Below the pieces are notes generated by a model. That model did not search any database. It was not told the origin of the DNA and saw nothing but the letters and a program-made list of their open reading frames with translations. The position numbers and the translations under genes are program-made. This document shows, in pieces, positions 1 to 12,803 of a stretch of DNA of 64,000 nt; the stretch's first letter is position 1; the number at the start of each line of letters is the position of its first letter. This DNA comes from Zantedeschia hybrid cultivar (taxonomy: Eukaryota > Streptophyta > Magnoliopsida > Alismatales > Araceae). The stretch lies in the NCBI GenBank assembly GCA_030544215.1, contig JARZZO010000014.1:18324234-18388233 (forward strand), read 5' to 3'.

Positions 1-2345
1 ATAATGAATATTATGCCATTATATTAATAAATGAACGAGATTTACATAGTTAGATTGGCTTGTAGGCCACCTAAAACTAACATCACGTAGATCAGATGCT
101 TCCGTATAATATTGGAAAGCTCCTTTCCCGATATTACTATCTACCCTGGCCTGGGATTCCTGCGCATCTTTCATAGAGTATTCTCTCTCTGTTGGGATTT
201 CTCGGGTTTCTTTGGATCGTTTACGTAGAGGAAAATAAAATAATAAACAACGATCCGTTCCCGTTTCAAAAAACTAAAAATCACGATTATCGGATAATCG
301 ATTCTCACCGTGTGCGGATTCGAATCCGCAACCGTTCGGTTCCGTCGGTGCGACACTGCAAGCCGCGCAAGTGCCCGGCCTCTAGTGAAGTCCACACGAT
401 CCTCCCCGTGACGTATATCCTCGCGTTCCTCGTTCTTCGCAGCCCACGAAACCTCCGCCGGTCGCCGCAACGCAACGCGCGGACGATTTCCCGTCGAACG
501 GGATTCGGAGAAGCGGCGGAGCAGATATGGATCTGTCTGGACGCCAGAGAGAGAGAGAAATAGATGAGGGGCGGCTAGGGTTAGCAGCAGCTTGGCCTGC
601 TCAGCCCGTTCGCTATGTTTTATACTAACCGCACATTTTTTCATAAAAACCCCCGATTTGTATAAAACCCACTTATTTATCCACCGCCTTGAGAATCATT
701 TGCGTGTGACCCTCTAGGCCCAAGTACCAGTCCAGTTAATGGCCCAACAAGCCCAGTGACTCCTCACTGACTTTATTAATCAATTAATAACTCTTTATTA
801 ATTAATTAATCAATCGAATTGATGTCGCACATCGAATTCGACCGGGCCTCCGATCACGTTGGGTGCTATGCAACACCGCGTGAACCCGGAAGGTATTGGG
901 GTTAAGTAACCCACTCTTGGAACCTTTCCGCCGACAGTTACCGCGTGGATATAATCCTTCATTCGTACAATGCTCTCGAGTCAGCTTAGGGTATGGCGAG
1001 CTGTCAAACCCTAACCGGTCGGCTCACTTGGATTGGATGCCGCTAATGAATATCGAAAAACTCCTTTCCCGATATTATCGTCCGCCCTGGCCAGGGACTT
1101 TCGCGCATCCTTCCTAGAGCATTCTCTCTCTAAGTACCGAGAGCGAATGATTCCTTATTGACACATAATTCCCTTCGACGGTATTCCGCTGTACCCAATC
1201 CTTGGCGTATTAGAATCCCGTGGCTAGAGATTCGTAAACCAAGGTCAAAGCACAGAAGTCCACCGACAAGGTATCCTTGGTGTCTCAGGTCTGAGGACCA
1301 TCCACGCAACTGCGACAATAGAATCAAGTTGGTTGACAGTGAGGTACAATATCATCCAGCGATTCAGTCGGATCAGTTCAGTGAACTCATTCTCCAATGA
1401 GCACCTACAGATTCGCCTTAGTGTCTCCACACAAGTGACTTATGAGATCAGTCACCCTCATCATATGAGCAGGAGTAATATGTACTAGTCTAACCGGATA
1501 TCCGATGTCCTTCTCGGATATCCTCTGACTAGGAACAATTAAGAATATGTGTGTTTAAGTGATCAGTCTCATTAGTATGATCTCATCATAATCTGATCAC
1601 TATAGCACATATTCACGGACTTCATTATGAAACGATAATTAATGCGAATTACACATAATGAATATTATGCCATTTTATTAATAAATGAACGAGATTTACA
1701 TAGTCAGATTGGCTTGTAGGCCACCTAAAACTAACACTATCTAAGTACCGAGAGCGAATGATTTCTTATTGACACTCAATTCACTTCGACAGTATATCAT
1801 TGTACCCGATCCTTGGCTATTTAGAATCCCGTGAATAGAGATCCGTAAACCAAGGTCAAAATACAGAAGTCTACCAATAAAGTGTCCTTGGTGTCTCAGG
1901 TCCGAAGACTATCTACGTAACTGCGACAATAGAATCAACTTGATTGATAGTCAGGTACATTACCATCTAGCGATTCAGTCGGATCAGTTCAGTGAACTCA
2001 TTCTCAAATGAGCAGTTACAGATTCGCCTTAGTGTCTCCACATAAGTGACTATGAGATCAGTCACCCTCATCATATAAGCAGGAGTAATCTATACTAGTT
2101 TAACCGGATATCCGATGTCCTTCTCAGATATCCTCCGACTATGACTATTAAGAATATGTGTGTTTAAGTGATCAGTCTCATTAGTATGATCTCATTATAA
2201 TCTGATTACTGTCGCACATATTCACGGACTTCATTATGAGACAATAATTAAAACGAATTACTCTTAATGAAATAAGACCATTTTATTAATAAATGAACGA
2301 GATTTACAAAGTCATATTAGCCTTTAGGCCACCTAAGACTAACAA
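1..2345. repeat. LTR-like repeat modules in several copies
   Basis: No gene seen. A module of about 85 bp (key part: ttattaataaatgaacgaga) starts near 1 and recurs near 1,655 and, more diverged, near 2,264. A module of about 610 bp beginning 'taagtaccgagagcgaatga' occurs at 1,131 and again at 1,742, so these two copies are tandem with a 611-bp period. The stretch 75-190 is also related to 1,035-1,130, but after 'attctctctc' the first continues into unrelated sequence starting 'tgttggga', an LTR-style start. I infer nested fragments of an LTR retrotransposon. No gag or pol frame is readable, so the class is not proven. Confidence 0.55.
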
Positions 2346-4573
2346 TTATGGCTAATATATGGATAAGTGAGATCTTGGATTTGTTCTAAAATCATACTAT
2401 ATATAGTGAAATATGTAAATGATATCACTGTTATTCATGATTATTAAAACATACCATGATTCAATATGATATATATGTGGGTTTATTTGTATGCCATTTT
2501 TTGTGTTAATTATATGTGTAGAACCGTTAAATTCATCATATATATATACCATGCAATTTCAATTATTATATGTTTAGCTGTGTGGTAGGTATTGTGAGTG
2601 CTTAAAATAGGTGTGTGATTATCATGAAAAATCTATGTTGTTTAAGTGCAAAATAAAGTCTATTAAAAAGAAACTAAGTGAAGTGATCGTCAGAAACTTT
2701 TGACTTAAAAGTTTCAAAAGAAAAAGTTTGATCGCCTACCTGTTTGAACGTGGGAGATGTTGAGCTCTTGATTCCCCTCTTTCAGCCGGCTGAAGAAAGA
2801 GAGCCATTTCTTGTCTTTGTTCTTGCTTTGATTGTTGTTGAGTTTGAGGATCGTCCAGAGTTCTTGTGATTTGTTTGTTGATTTCCTCCCCTTTGATTCT
2901 CCTTTGCACCTTACAAAAAAATAGAAAGAAATGAAGGAACGATGAGAATTCAGGCAGAAGTAGTATCCGTTCTTAACAAAGTTTTAAACATGTAACTAAA
3001 CATAGAAAACTCACTTGTTGGGATGGTCTTTGAAACCCCTTTAAATTGGTTTTGAAAATGATGCTAGTATTGTGTGTGTTGCATGGAGTGATGTGATGAA
3101 GAATGCAAGGTTAATGAAGATGTGAATATGAAAAGAATGCAGAAATAAAGATAATGAATTGAAAGACTTATGCCGAATGGATGAAGAATGGAAAGCCTTG
3201 ATCTTGAATGGATGTCGACAGCACTTCAGTTCTCCAGCACTTGGACGTCGTTGCTTCGATTTCTTCTTCAACTCTATATCACTTCAATCATTAACTTCTT
3301 CAATCATTAACTAATCACCAACTCTGTCACCCATTCAAGAGGAGGGTATTTATAGACTTCTTCTACGTCCGCGGATTTACATAGAGAAATTTGTGATTTA
3401 TCCATCTTAACCAACAGATAAATACAGATTAATTCATCTTTATTTGTAATTATCTAAAACGCGTCGTCCATCGAAGACGCCTTTCAGACTGATTAAGATA
3501 AAGATAAACATCCGGGAAAAACTTATCTTTATCTGTAATTAGCTAAAACGCGTCGCCCACGGAAGACGCTTTTTACACTAATTAAGATAAAGATAAACAT
3601 TCGGAAGAGAGGCAGAAACAACTTAGGAAACCTAAAACGCGTCGTGACTTATAGACGTCTTTGAGCTAATTAATCAATTAATTAAAATTCAAATTTAAAC
3701 GTCAAAATAAGAATAAACTCTAAATGGCGTCAAGACAGGTCGACGTCTTTTAGACTTCTTCATATTTTAACTGAAAATTGAGTTAAAATCAATTCAATTG
3801 ATTAACTTAAACATGTCTGTCTGATCCGACACTTTTTAGATAATTAATTTAAAAAGATCAATAAAAATTAACCAATGATTAAATATCAGACCATTCTGAG
3901 GCATTATTATATGATATGAAATTTACTTAAAATAATGTCAAAATTAGCGTGTCTACATGCATGATGCCTACTGAGTACTTGTACTCATAAAACCTACTAA
4001 CTATCACATACTCTGCGGACGAGGCGAAATTGGACGAATAGAGTTAGTCTTACTACTCAGTTTTGGAATAAGATTGCTTAGCTGACTTTGAGGTGGTTTG
4101 GCTTAGTTTATTATTTCATTTTCAGTTTAGTAGAATGAATGTAGTAGGGATAAAGAGAGAATAATCTATTTTCTTTAGTAGAATAAATGTAGTAGGGATA
4201 ATGAGAGAATAATATATTTTTCTTTTTCAGTGAGTTGACAGTTTGAAAATTTTCAGTTGGATGAACCATATCATTTGTGGACTATGGTATTACTTATGTT
4301 TGAATAATTTGGATTATTTGATTGTAATTGACATTCTTTTAATTCTTGTTACTTATGATTAATATCTCTCATAGTATGTTATGTTTGCTAGGTTGTTCTC
4401 ACTATTACGTAACTTGACTTTGATGTGAATCATTGGACTAAACCAGATTAAGGGCAAAACAATGTTACCTGAGGTTCTTATAGTTCAACGCGATTAAGAA
4501 GAATTCTTTAGGAGAAGATCCTCCAATGGGACGGACTTCAATTTAAAAGGAAAACCTTTTCACCATAAATTAC

Positions 4574-4575
<2 letters not shown>
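2346..4575. other. AT-rich stretch without a gene; small tandem duplications
   Basis: No supportable coding region. Two local duplications are visible. A unit of about 89 bp with 'ctaaaacgcgtcg' occurs near 3,453 and 3,542, and its core returns a third time near 3,638. A unit of about 62 bp with 'gtagtagggataa' occurs twice in 4,130-4,215. The open frame on the minus strand at 3,041-3,271 has no recognisable motif. Confidence 0.5.

Positions 4576-4610
<35 letters not shown>
4576..4610 (+). repeat. Homopolymer run of 35 G
   Basis: Thirty-five consecutive G, immediately followed by 'agggaggggg' where the first copy of the 1,674-bp duplication begins. Runs of this length are rare in plant DNA. 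It may be a real G tract or a sequencing or gap-filling artefact. A second run of 25 G, also preceded by 'actt', lies at 48,980-49,004. Confidence 0.9.
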
Positions 4611-4611
<1 letters not shown>

Positions 4612-7600
4612 GGGAGGGGGTTCTTTTGGGTAAAAAGTCATTCTGAATTTCCCTTAATTTTGAAAAGAAAATATTTTTTATTAGTCCGTATAAGTATTCA
4701 ATATTCTTCATTTCATATAATGTTCATACCTCCTTAAAACTCTCACTAGCTTCGAACCCAGGGAGACTTTTTAGGCAGGGTTGATAGATTTTCAAAAGAT
4801 ATTCTAAATAATTGTAAGGACTACTTAAGAATATAAAAAATTTAAGGACTAACAAAAAAATATTAAATAATTTCACAGATTGAAAAGTGCATATCCAAGA
4901 AAACATATGAGTTGATAATCACTAAGGTACAAAAGTGATTCCAACTTGTTGCACCAAATGTTTTTTTAAGTTCTCTAGGATATGCTGATAACTCTTGTTA
5001 CCTAAAATAATGTAGAGATAATTTCTTTCTTTGCATCTAATTAACCATGGTAGCACATTAGGCTTCCGACGTATTTAGGAAGTTATAACTCCACAATATT
5101 TCCTAATAATAAAAGCTAAGGCATGCCTCTACCTGACTAGTAATGAATATATACTGATATGGGACAAATCTATCTCATGGGCTTAGCCCTATAGAAACCA
5201 GGCCCAAAGTCCAATTCTCTCCATCAGCCAGGGCGCAATAGCCCATTTAGCCCACTGCATCTCAGACCTCCATAAGCACAAGGACATGAAAAATGTCACC
5301 TGAACTAATGAACTATTGGAATAGTTTCATATCAGAAGCTATAAAGAACTCTACTTACCCTTTCACCATAAAGGGGATCTAGTAGCGCCAAATACAATGA
5401 AGTCTTCCACTCTCTACTACACCATTAACTTCTCACCATGTGTTTTTGCTGACTTGAACAATGAAAGGTACTTCCTGAGACCACACGAAGAGCCTATTGA
5501 TGAATGTTGACTCCTTCGCATTCTACTTAGTCAACAGGGTCATATACATATTACATATGTTAGAACTTTTTAATAGTCTTATTTATAACATACAACCTCC
5601 TATTTGATCTAGTAGGATATAATCATGCAACATTCTCAAACGACAATACTTGCCATTCTTAGGAATGAAAAATGCTTAGATACATGGAACTTCAATATCA
5701 TGCCCGTTTCATTCGACTCTTTCATTTTCTTCGTGGGAGAGGGAGCATGGTACAACTTGAAAAGGTCTAGTCACAAATGATTTTGTCTTCTATTATGTGT
5801 CACTTTAAAATAGCCAATGAGATTACGAGTAAACTGTATCTTATTTGTATTAGATGACCTAAGCTACACCATTACTGCTGAGTTGGGGGTCAGTTACCTT
5901 AGTGTAAAATATTATTTCTAAATTATTAACTTTAAAACTAACAAAGTCAAATCTTTGATTTTAAAAGTAATAAGTTTTAATCATTATTTTACTAATTTTA
6001 TAATTTTAGTCTAAAAATTAAAATAGTTAACAAGAGTATTACATGATAAATCGATTAAAAAATCCAATAATTTATGACACTCCAAAATAGAAGAAATATT
6101 TAAAATAATGTACCATAGTCCATGCATAAGAAAAACACTATTTACAGAACGAGATTTCGTTGACTTCAATTTTACTGAACTCTTTCAAGATTTTTTTCAC
6201 TTGATTTAAGAGTACTTTTGTCATCTAAACAAAGATAAGTTAGCTTGAAGTATTAAAATAATATAAAAATATAAAAATATCTTCCCTTAAAAGAGGGAGG
6301 GGGTTCTTTTGGGTAAAAAGTCATTCTGAATTTCCCTTAATTTTGAAAAGAAAATATTTTTTATTAGTCCGTATAAGTATTCAATATTCTTCATTTCATA
6401 TAATGTTCATACCTCCTTAAAACTCTCACTAGCTTCGAACCCAGGGAGACTTTTTAGGCAGGGTTGATAGATTTTCAAAAGATATTCTAAATAATTGTAA
6501 GGACTACTTAAGAATATAAAAAATTTAAGGACTAACAAAAAAATATTAAATAATTTCACAGATTGAAAAGTGCATATCCAAGAAAACATATGAGTTGATA
6601 ATCACTAAGGTACAAAAGTGATTCCAACTTGTTGCACCAAATGTTTTTTTAAGTTCTCTAGGATATGCTGATAACTCTTGTTACCTAAAATAATGTAGAG
6701 ATAATTTCTTTCTTTACATCTAATTAACCATGGTAGCACATTAGGCTTCCGACGTATTTAGGAAGTTATAACTCCACAATATTTCCTAATAATAAAAGCT
6801 AAGGCATGCCTCTACCTGACTAGTAATGAATATATACTGATATGGGACAAATCTATCTCATGGGCTTAGCCCTATAGAAACCAGGCCCAAAGTCCAATTC
6901 TCTCCATCAGCCAGGGCGCAATAGCCCATTTAGCCCACTGCATCTCAGACCTCCATAAGCACAAGGACATGAAACATGTCACCTGAACTAATGAACTATT
7001 GGAATAGTTTCATATTAGAAGCTATAAAGAACTCTACTTACCCTTTCACCATAAAGGGGATCTAGTAGCGCCAAATACAATGAAGTCTTCCACTCTCTAC
7101 TACACCATTAACTTCTCACCATGTGTTTTTGCTGACTTGAACAATGAAAGGTACTTCCTGAGACCACACGAAGAGCCTATTGATGAATGTTGACTCCTTC
7201 GCATTCTACTTAGTCAACAGGGTCATATACATATTACATATGTTAGAACTTTTTAATAGTCTTATTTATAACATACAACCTCCTATTTGATCTAGTAGGA
7301 TATAATCATGCAACATTCTCAAACGACAATACTTGCCATTCTTAGGAATGAAAAATGCTTAGATACATGGAACTTCAATATCATGCCCGTTTCATTCGAC
7401 TCTTTCATTTTCTTCGTGGGAGAGGGAGCATGGTACAACTTGAAAAGGTCTAGTCACAAATGATTTTGTCTTCTATTATGTGTCACTTTAAAATAGCCAA
7501 TGAGATTACGAGTAAACTGTATCTTATTTGTATTAGATGACCTAAGCTACACCATTACTGCTGAGTTGGGGGTCAGTTACCTTGGTGTAAAATATTATTT

Positions 7601-7967
7601 CTAAATTATTAACTTTAAAACTAACAAAGTCAAATCTTTGATTTTAAAAGTAATAAGTTTTAATCATTATTTTACTAATTTTATAATTTTAGTCTAAAAA
7701 TTAAAATAGTTAACAAGAGTATTACATGATAAATCGATTAAAAAATCAAATAATTTATGACACTCCGAAATAGAAGAAATATTTAAAATAATGTACCATA
7801 GTCCATGTATAAGAAAAACACTATTTACAGAACGAGATTTCGTTGACTTCAATTTTACTGAACTCTTTCAAGATTTTTTTCACTTGATTTAAGAGTACTT
7901 TTGTCATCTAAACAAAGATAAGTTAGCTTGAAGTATTAAAATAATATAAAAATATAAAAATATCTTC
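4611..7967. repeat. Tandem duplication, two 1,674-bp copies
   Basis: Copy 1 is 4,611-6,284 and copy 2 is 6,294-7,967, offset exactly 1,683 bp with no length change. Only about eight single-base differences were noticed (for example near 5,034/6,717, 5,293/6,976 and 5,903/7,586). Nine bases (ccttaaaag) separate the copies. Each contains the same 60-residue minus-strand frame (4,724-4,906 and 6,407-6,589), which has no known domain and is AT-rich; I do not call it a gene. The content of the unit is not recognised. Confidence 0.92.
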
Positions 7968-8587
7968 AAATAACGTGAATAAACATCAAGAAATTTACTA
8001 AAAATTTGAAGTCCGACTGATCCTCTTCTCCATTTTAAGATATTTAAAAAATTAACTTTCACTCGTGATCAATGTTTCACTGACAAGATGATAAGAACTT
8101 CATAACATAAAAATATAAAAAGTTTTCAATTTACCCATAAAAAATCGAAATCAATTTATTGACTAACTCCAAACATCCTGCAATCTAGTTCATGCCAAAG
8201 GTAACAATGTTAAAACGGCACGAGATCAATGTACTGGAAATCGGATTAGACCGGCCAGTCATACCAGGAAGGACTAGAACTGGAGATCTACCCAGTCCGA
8301 ATACTATAACAAACCGTCTTAGTATGCGAACCGGTGGTTTTACAGAGCAACCGGATTCGACCGGACGGACTGTCCGGTCATGTGAACCACCGTTTGATTG
8401 TTTTTATGTCTTAAAAAAAATCCTTGAAGGGATGGTCAGGTGGGAGAATTAGAGGCTAAGGCTCACAGTCGCACACATGTTCCTGTCCCTGCTCTCGTGG
8501 CTCGTCGGTGTCGCCGTTGCAACCTCTTCCCTCCTCCACCTTGTAGGCATTGCCACTGTAGTCAAGTTTGGCCAGCCACACCCTCGC

Positions 8588-8614
8588 CCTCTCTCTCTCT
8601 TTCTCTCTCGCTCT

Positions 8615-8654
<40 letters not shown>

Positions 8655-8900
8655 CGGCAACCACACCCACGCTGTCTACCAGCCCCGCAACCCTTTCGGT
8701 GTTGCCGTTGTTCCCCACTGAGCCTCGTTGAACCTCGTCGCCGTTGCCACTGTGCCCCACCGAGCCCTACTGTGCCCCGCCTAGCTTTGCACTCCCTTTC
8801 TCTCTCTCTCTCTCTCAAGCATTGCACTCCCTCTCTATGTGGAGAGCTCCGTAGCCAACCCCCACTCTCTCTAGCTCTACACACTCTCTCTCTCTTTGGA
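8588..8900. repeat. CT/GA microsatellite and CT-rich tract
   Basis: Repeated CT dinucleotides at about 8,588-8,651, with further CT-rich patches at 8,798-8,820 and 8,880-8,935. Six overlapping frames in this interval encode Ser/Leu or Arg/Glu repeats, which are translations of the microsatellite and not genes. Confidence 0.9.
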
Positions 8901-9539
8901 TAGATCCCCACCTAACCCCCCTCTCTCTCCCCATTCTCTTTTTCAATTATCTTTTAATGTTGGACATTTGTACTCAACAATTGATATCTTTTACAGCATT
9001 GTGGAGACGTGGAATTGTGAACACCTCCAGTTGGCAAGCACAATCGTTGCCAACAACATTGGACAACAACCATAATGCTCTTAATTTGGGTATAATGAAA
9101 TTCTTAAATTTATGTTTTATATATTTTATGATGATTGTCTCGTTGTGAGAAGATGCGGTTGATGCGTGTTTTCTATTTATGTTAATTTGCTGTTCGACAA
9201 CTTGAATTATATTTTTCCTACGATAGAGTTTACCTCATGATCAAATTCTACTAATGCATCTCAACCTACACTTATGCCGACGGTGACACCCACTAGTAAT
9301 GTGAGACGTCCAATCAATCCTATATAGAATCATTGTATAAGGCCTGGTAAACATTCTAATGCCTATATTGCGCAAATGTGTATAATGGAGGATGAATTCA
9401 TAGGATAAAAGAGTATCTTGGAAAAAGAAAGGAAGATATTCAGGGGTGTCCAAAGGTGCCTACACAGGTCTAATATCAAATGAAGCTTAGTCTAAAATCT
9501 TTTGAAGATGAAAAGAAGAAGAAAAAATAAAAGACTTCT

Positions 9540-11303
9540 GACATTTCTGATCCATATTCTTCTACCAAATTAGTGTTGGTGATCAATATACAATGTTAGA
9601 TGCAATTGCATCTATTGGTCTAGAATATAAGGCTCCATCTTACTATTACTTACAAGGTGAGCTTTTGAAAAATACAATCAAAGATATCAATATACATTTA
9701 GAAACTTTAAAATCAAATTGGAAAAAAATAAGATGTACAATAAAGGCTAATGGATGGACTGATAGGAAAAATATGACATTGATTAACTTTCTTATTTATT
9801 GTCCTAAAAGAAGTATGTTTTTGAAATCTATTAATGCATCAAAAGTTTCTAAAATTCCTATTATGTTATTTGATGTTTTCAAAGAAATGTGAAACTTATG
9901 GGACCTAGTACTGTTGTGTAGATGGTGACTAATAATGCTGCAAATTACGTTGCCACTGGTCGATTGTTGATGTAAGAATGCCCAACTTTGTATTGGACTA
10001 CATGTGCTGCTCATTCATTGATTTGATGTTTGAAGATTTTAGTAATGAAGCTTTCTAAATGTATGACTGATGATTATAGATGCATAATAAAGTTCATTTA
10101 TAATCATATGAATGTGTTGCATTTGATGAGAACTTTCACATTTTGCGACAAATTTTTTGTCCATTCAAAGCATCATGAGGTATAAGGATGAATTAAGATC
10201 ATTGGTAACTAGGAAGGAATGATTGGCTATCATGATTTGGAAATAAAAGACTAGAGTGATAGTTTCTGAGTTGATTTTGAATTTTAATTTTTGGAGTTCT
10301 TATGAAATTATCACAAAAGTTAGTGAACCACTTGTCATAATTCTTCGTATGGTAGAAAATGATGATAGGTCAGCCACGTGATATATTTATGAATATTTAA
10401 GACAAACAAAAGAAGTAATCAAACTGGTCTATAGAGGAAAGAGAGAAGATTATCTAGAGATTGTAGATTCTTGTTGAGATAATCAACTTCATAAGTCACT
10501 TCATACTGCAAGTTTCTAGTTAAATCTAGAATTTTTTTTATAATTCAAAGTGTGAAGTTGACTAATGCTAGAATTTTTCATGATGTGTTGAACTGCATTG
10601 AAAGATTATATCATGGTGTTGAAAACCTTCAAAATGTGATTAATAGAGAATTGAATTCAAGATTTATCGAGACGCTCATGAAAATTTTAGATGTGGGCTC
10701 GCAGTTAGAACAAAGAACACTACGCTTCTAAGTAAAGAGGATTAAGTTACACTTATGAATCATGAACTCGTTGCTATTTTAGTTTATTTCTTATAAGTCA
10801 CATAATATCAGATTTCTCTCTTTTGAATAGGCGATTGGTGGCAAAATTTTGGTGGTGATGCTCCTAATCTTCAAAAGTTGACTTTTTAAATTTTGAGCCA
10901 AACTTGTAGTGCTTCTAGGTGTGAACGCAACTAAAGTGTTTTTGAGCATATACATATCCCACAGAGAAATAGATTGGAGCATGAGAGGCTTATGGATCTT
11001 TGTTCATTATAATCTTATATTGTAGTAAGTTATAATCTTTTATAAGATTTCTTATTTTAATAAGAACCAATATTGATAATGTATTTGTTTCTTGATGTTG
11101 TATTTTTTAGGCATAAAACAATGATGAAAAAGTACTTTGATTCGATTTCATATGAAGTCATTAATGTTTTAGAAGAATGGGTTGCAAAAAATGAACCAAG
11201 TAAGCCACTCTTGGATAAGGATGATCTTCTAATTGTGTTGAATGTAAATCAAGAAAAAAATGAAGAGGATAGCTTTGAAGCATTAATTGGTCAAGGAGAC
11301 TAA
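9540..11303 (+). pseudogene. Decayed hAT-family transposase (DUF659 and dimerisation region)
   Basis: A frame at 9,593-9,892 contains 'ANGWTDRKN' followed by 'TLINFLIYCP', the typical core of plant hAT transposases annotated as DUF659. Downstream, in other frames and with stops, are 'NNAANYVATGRLLM' (about 9,930-9,975) and, near 10,905-11,000, 'CSASRCERN' then 'RNRLEHERLMDL', the conserved C-terminal hAT dimerisation motif. A last open frame (11,073-11,303) is acidic and matches the tail of such proteins. Many stops and frame changes show it is dead. No terminal inverted repeats or 8-bp target duplication were found, so the element borders are unknown. It is on the same strand as the MYB gene 1.5 kb downstream, with no link implied. 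Confidence 0.85.
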
Positions 11304-11823
11304 ACATTTGACTTGGGTTTGCTATTTTTGTAGGCACTATGAATGTCTTTTGATATCTATTGACTCCATGATATAAGTTATCCTATGAATTAATTTGGGT
11401 TAATGTGATGAAAGTATATGCGTGTACTGATATGATTTTTGAATGTTTGTTTTTGATTAATTAATGTGATTTTAAACATTGTTACTTGAATCAGTAACTG
11501 TTGTTTATCTTCGTCAATTTCAATTACATTGATCTTGTGTTACTTCTAGATTTGAATTCTCATATTCTTCTTGTGAATTTATACAGGGATACTAAAGCTA
11601 TAAGACATGTAACTCAACCTTTCAAATTTCAACTGTTAAAGTTTTAAACTTCAAAAGATTACTGCAGAATGAACTACAGGTAAATCTTCTTATTTTTTTT
11701 TATCATTTTTAGTTTAATATAACGTATGAAATTATGAGTTGTGCATCATATATTGTAATTTGTTTGTGATTGTGTTCTATTTAGAATGAATACTTTTTAT
11801 TCTTTCTAAATTTAGTAAGATTT

Positions 11824-12081
11824 TTTTACATATAAGTTCTTTTAATCTTTTGATATTACAAATAAATCTTCCTAGCCTGTTTGTTTACAAATAAGCTTCT
11901 ACAAATTTACCGTGAATTAGGGAAAGGCTCTTGAAACTTACAAATAAACTCCTGTGAATTATAGACAGATTGTGAAGATTTATTTGTAAGAAAATTGCGA
12001 TTGTGAGGATTTATTTGTAAACAATCAGATCAAGGAACCTTATTTATAATATCACAAAATTATAGGGACTTATAGATAAAA
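11824..12081. mobile_element. Palindromic MITE, copy A
   Basis: About 258 bp whose ends are inverted copies of each other ('ttttacatataag' at the left, 'cttatagataaaa' at the right), with repeated inner blocks of the type 'ttacaaataa' / 'ttatttgta'. It is the diverged sister of the copy at 29,829-30,089, sharing the core 'gcgattgtg(g)agg(a)tttatttgt'. It lies 0.7 kb upstream of the MYB gene. Confidence 0.75.
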
Positions 12082-12803
12082 ATTTTAAGTTATTAATAAT
12101 ATTATATATAATATTATATTTAAATAAAAAATAACTACTTCGGTTCGAGCAGGGGTACGACACCGTTGAACCCCAAAAAATAAAACCAAAATCTTTTAAC
12201 GCTTCGATGGCCAGTCGAATTTTCAAAGCATTGGGCGAGATCATTGGATGGGACCCGGGCCCCACATGCAAGACGATGGGAGCGCTGCCTGCGGCGCCAC
12301 ATGGACTGCCGCCACGCGCCTTGTGGAGCTCCGCGGGCAACTTTCCAGAACCTCCGCCACGTCATCCAGACACCGCTACCTGGCGACCGCCAAAAGTCGC
12401 CGCTTAGTTACGTACCGGATGTCGCCCCGTCCGAACATATCGCAACAAACAGGTCTCCTCCCAACCATCCCAGCCGTCCACTCCCTCACGGACGGTGAGA
12501 TTTAGAAGATTCCCACGGGATCCACCGATATGGCCCTTCCGGGGAGCACTGTAGACGTGTAAAGCGGCGGCTGTGATCTTATCCGTTGCAACCGCAAAAG
12601 GGGAAAGAACCGAGGCAGTGCAAAACGAGACGAGACGAGTAAAACGTGAGAGATTTGGGATTTTTTTTCTAAAAAAAATTCTGGGGTCCACGGCGATTCC
12701 TTCCCGAATCGGCCTCCTATTTAGGCAATCGCTTCTTCTTCTCCGCTTCGTCTAAAACCAAATCTTTCCCTTTCTCTCTTTCTTCTTCTCTCTCTGTCTC
12801 GCC

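Noticed and set aside
192..644. Overlapping frames of 157 and 123 residues at the window start
   Set aside because: They lie in LTR-like repeat sequence on both strands and have no domain.
4724..6589. Identical 60-residue minus-strand frames in both duplication copies
   Set aside because: Identity comes from the recent duplication. The composition is AT-driven, and there is no motif or start context.
8192..8452. 86-residue plus-strand frame with Arg/Gly/Thr-rich start
   Set aside because: It contains repeated 'accgg' words typical of transposon subterminal sequence and no domain. It may belong to the hAT remnant downstream, but this could not be shown.
8440..8911. Six overlapping frames of up to 151 residues on both strands
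   Set aside because: They are translations of the CT/GA microsatellite, giving Ser/Leu or Arg/Glu runs with no domain.
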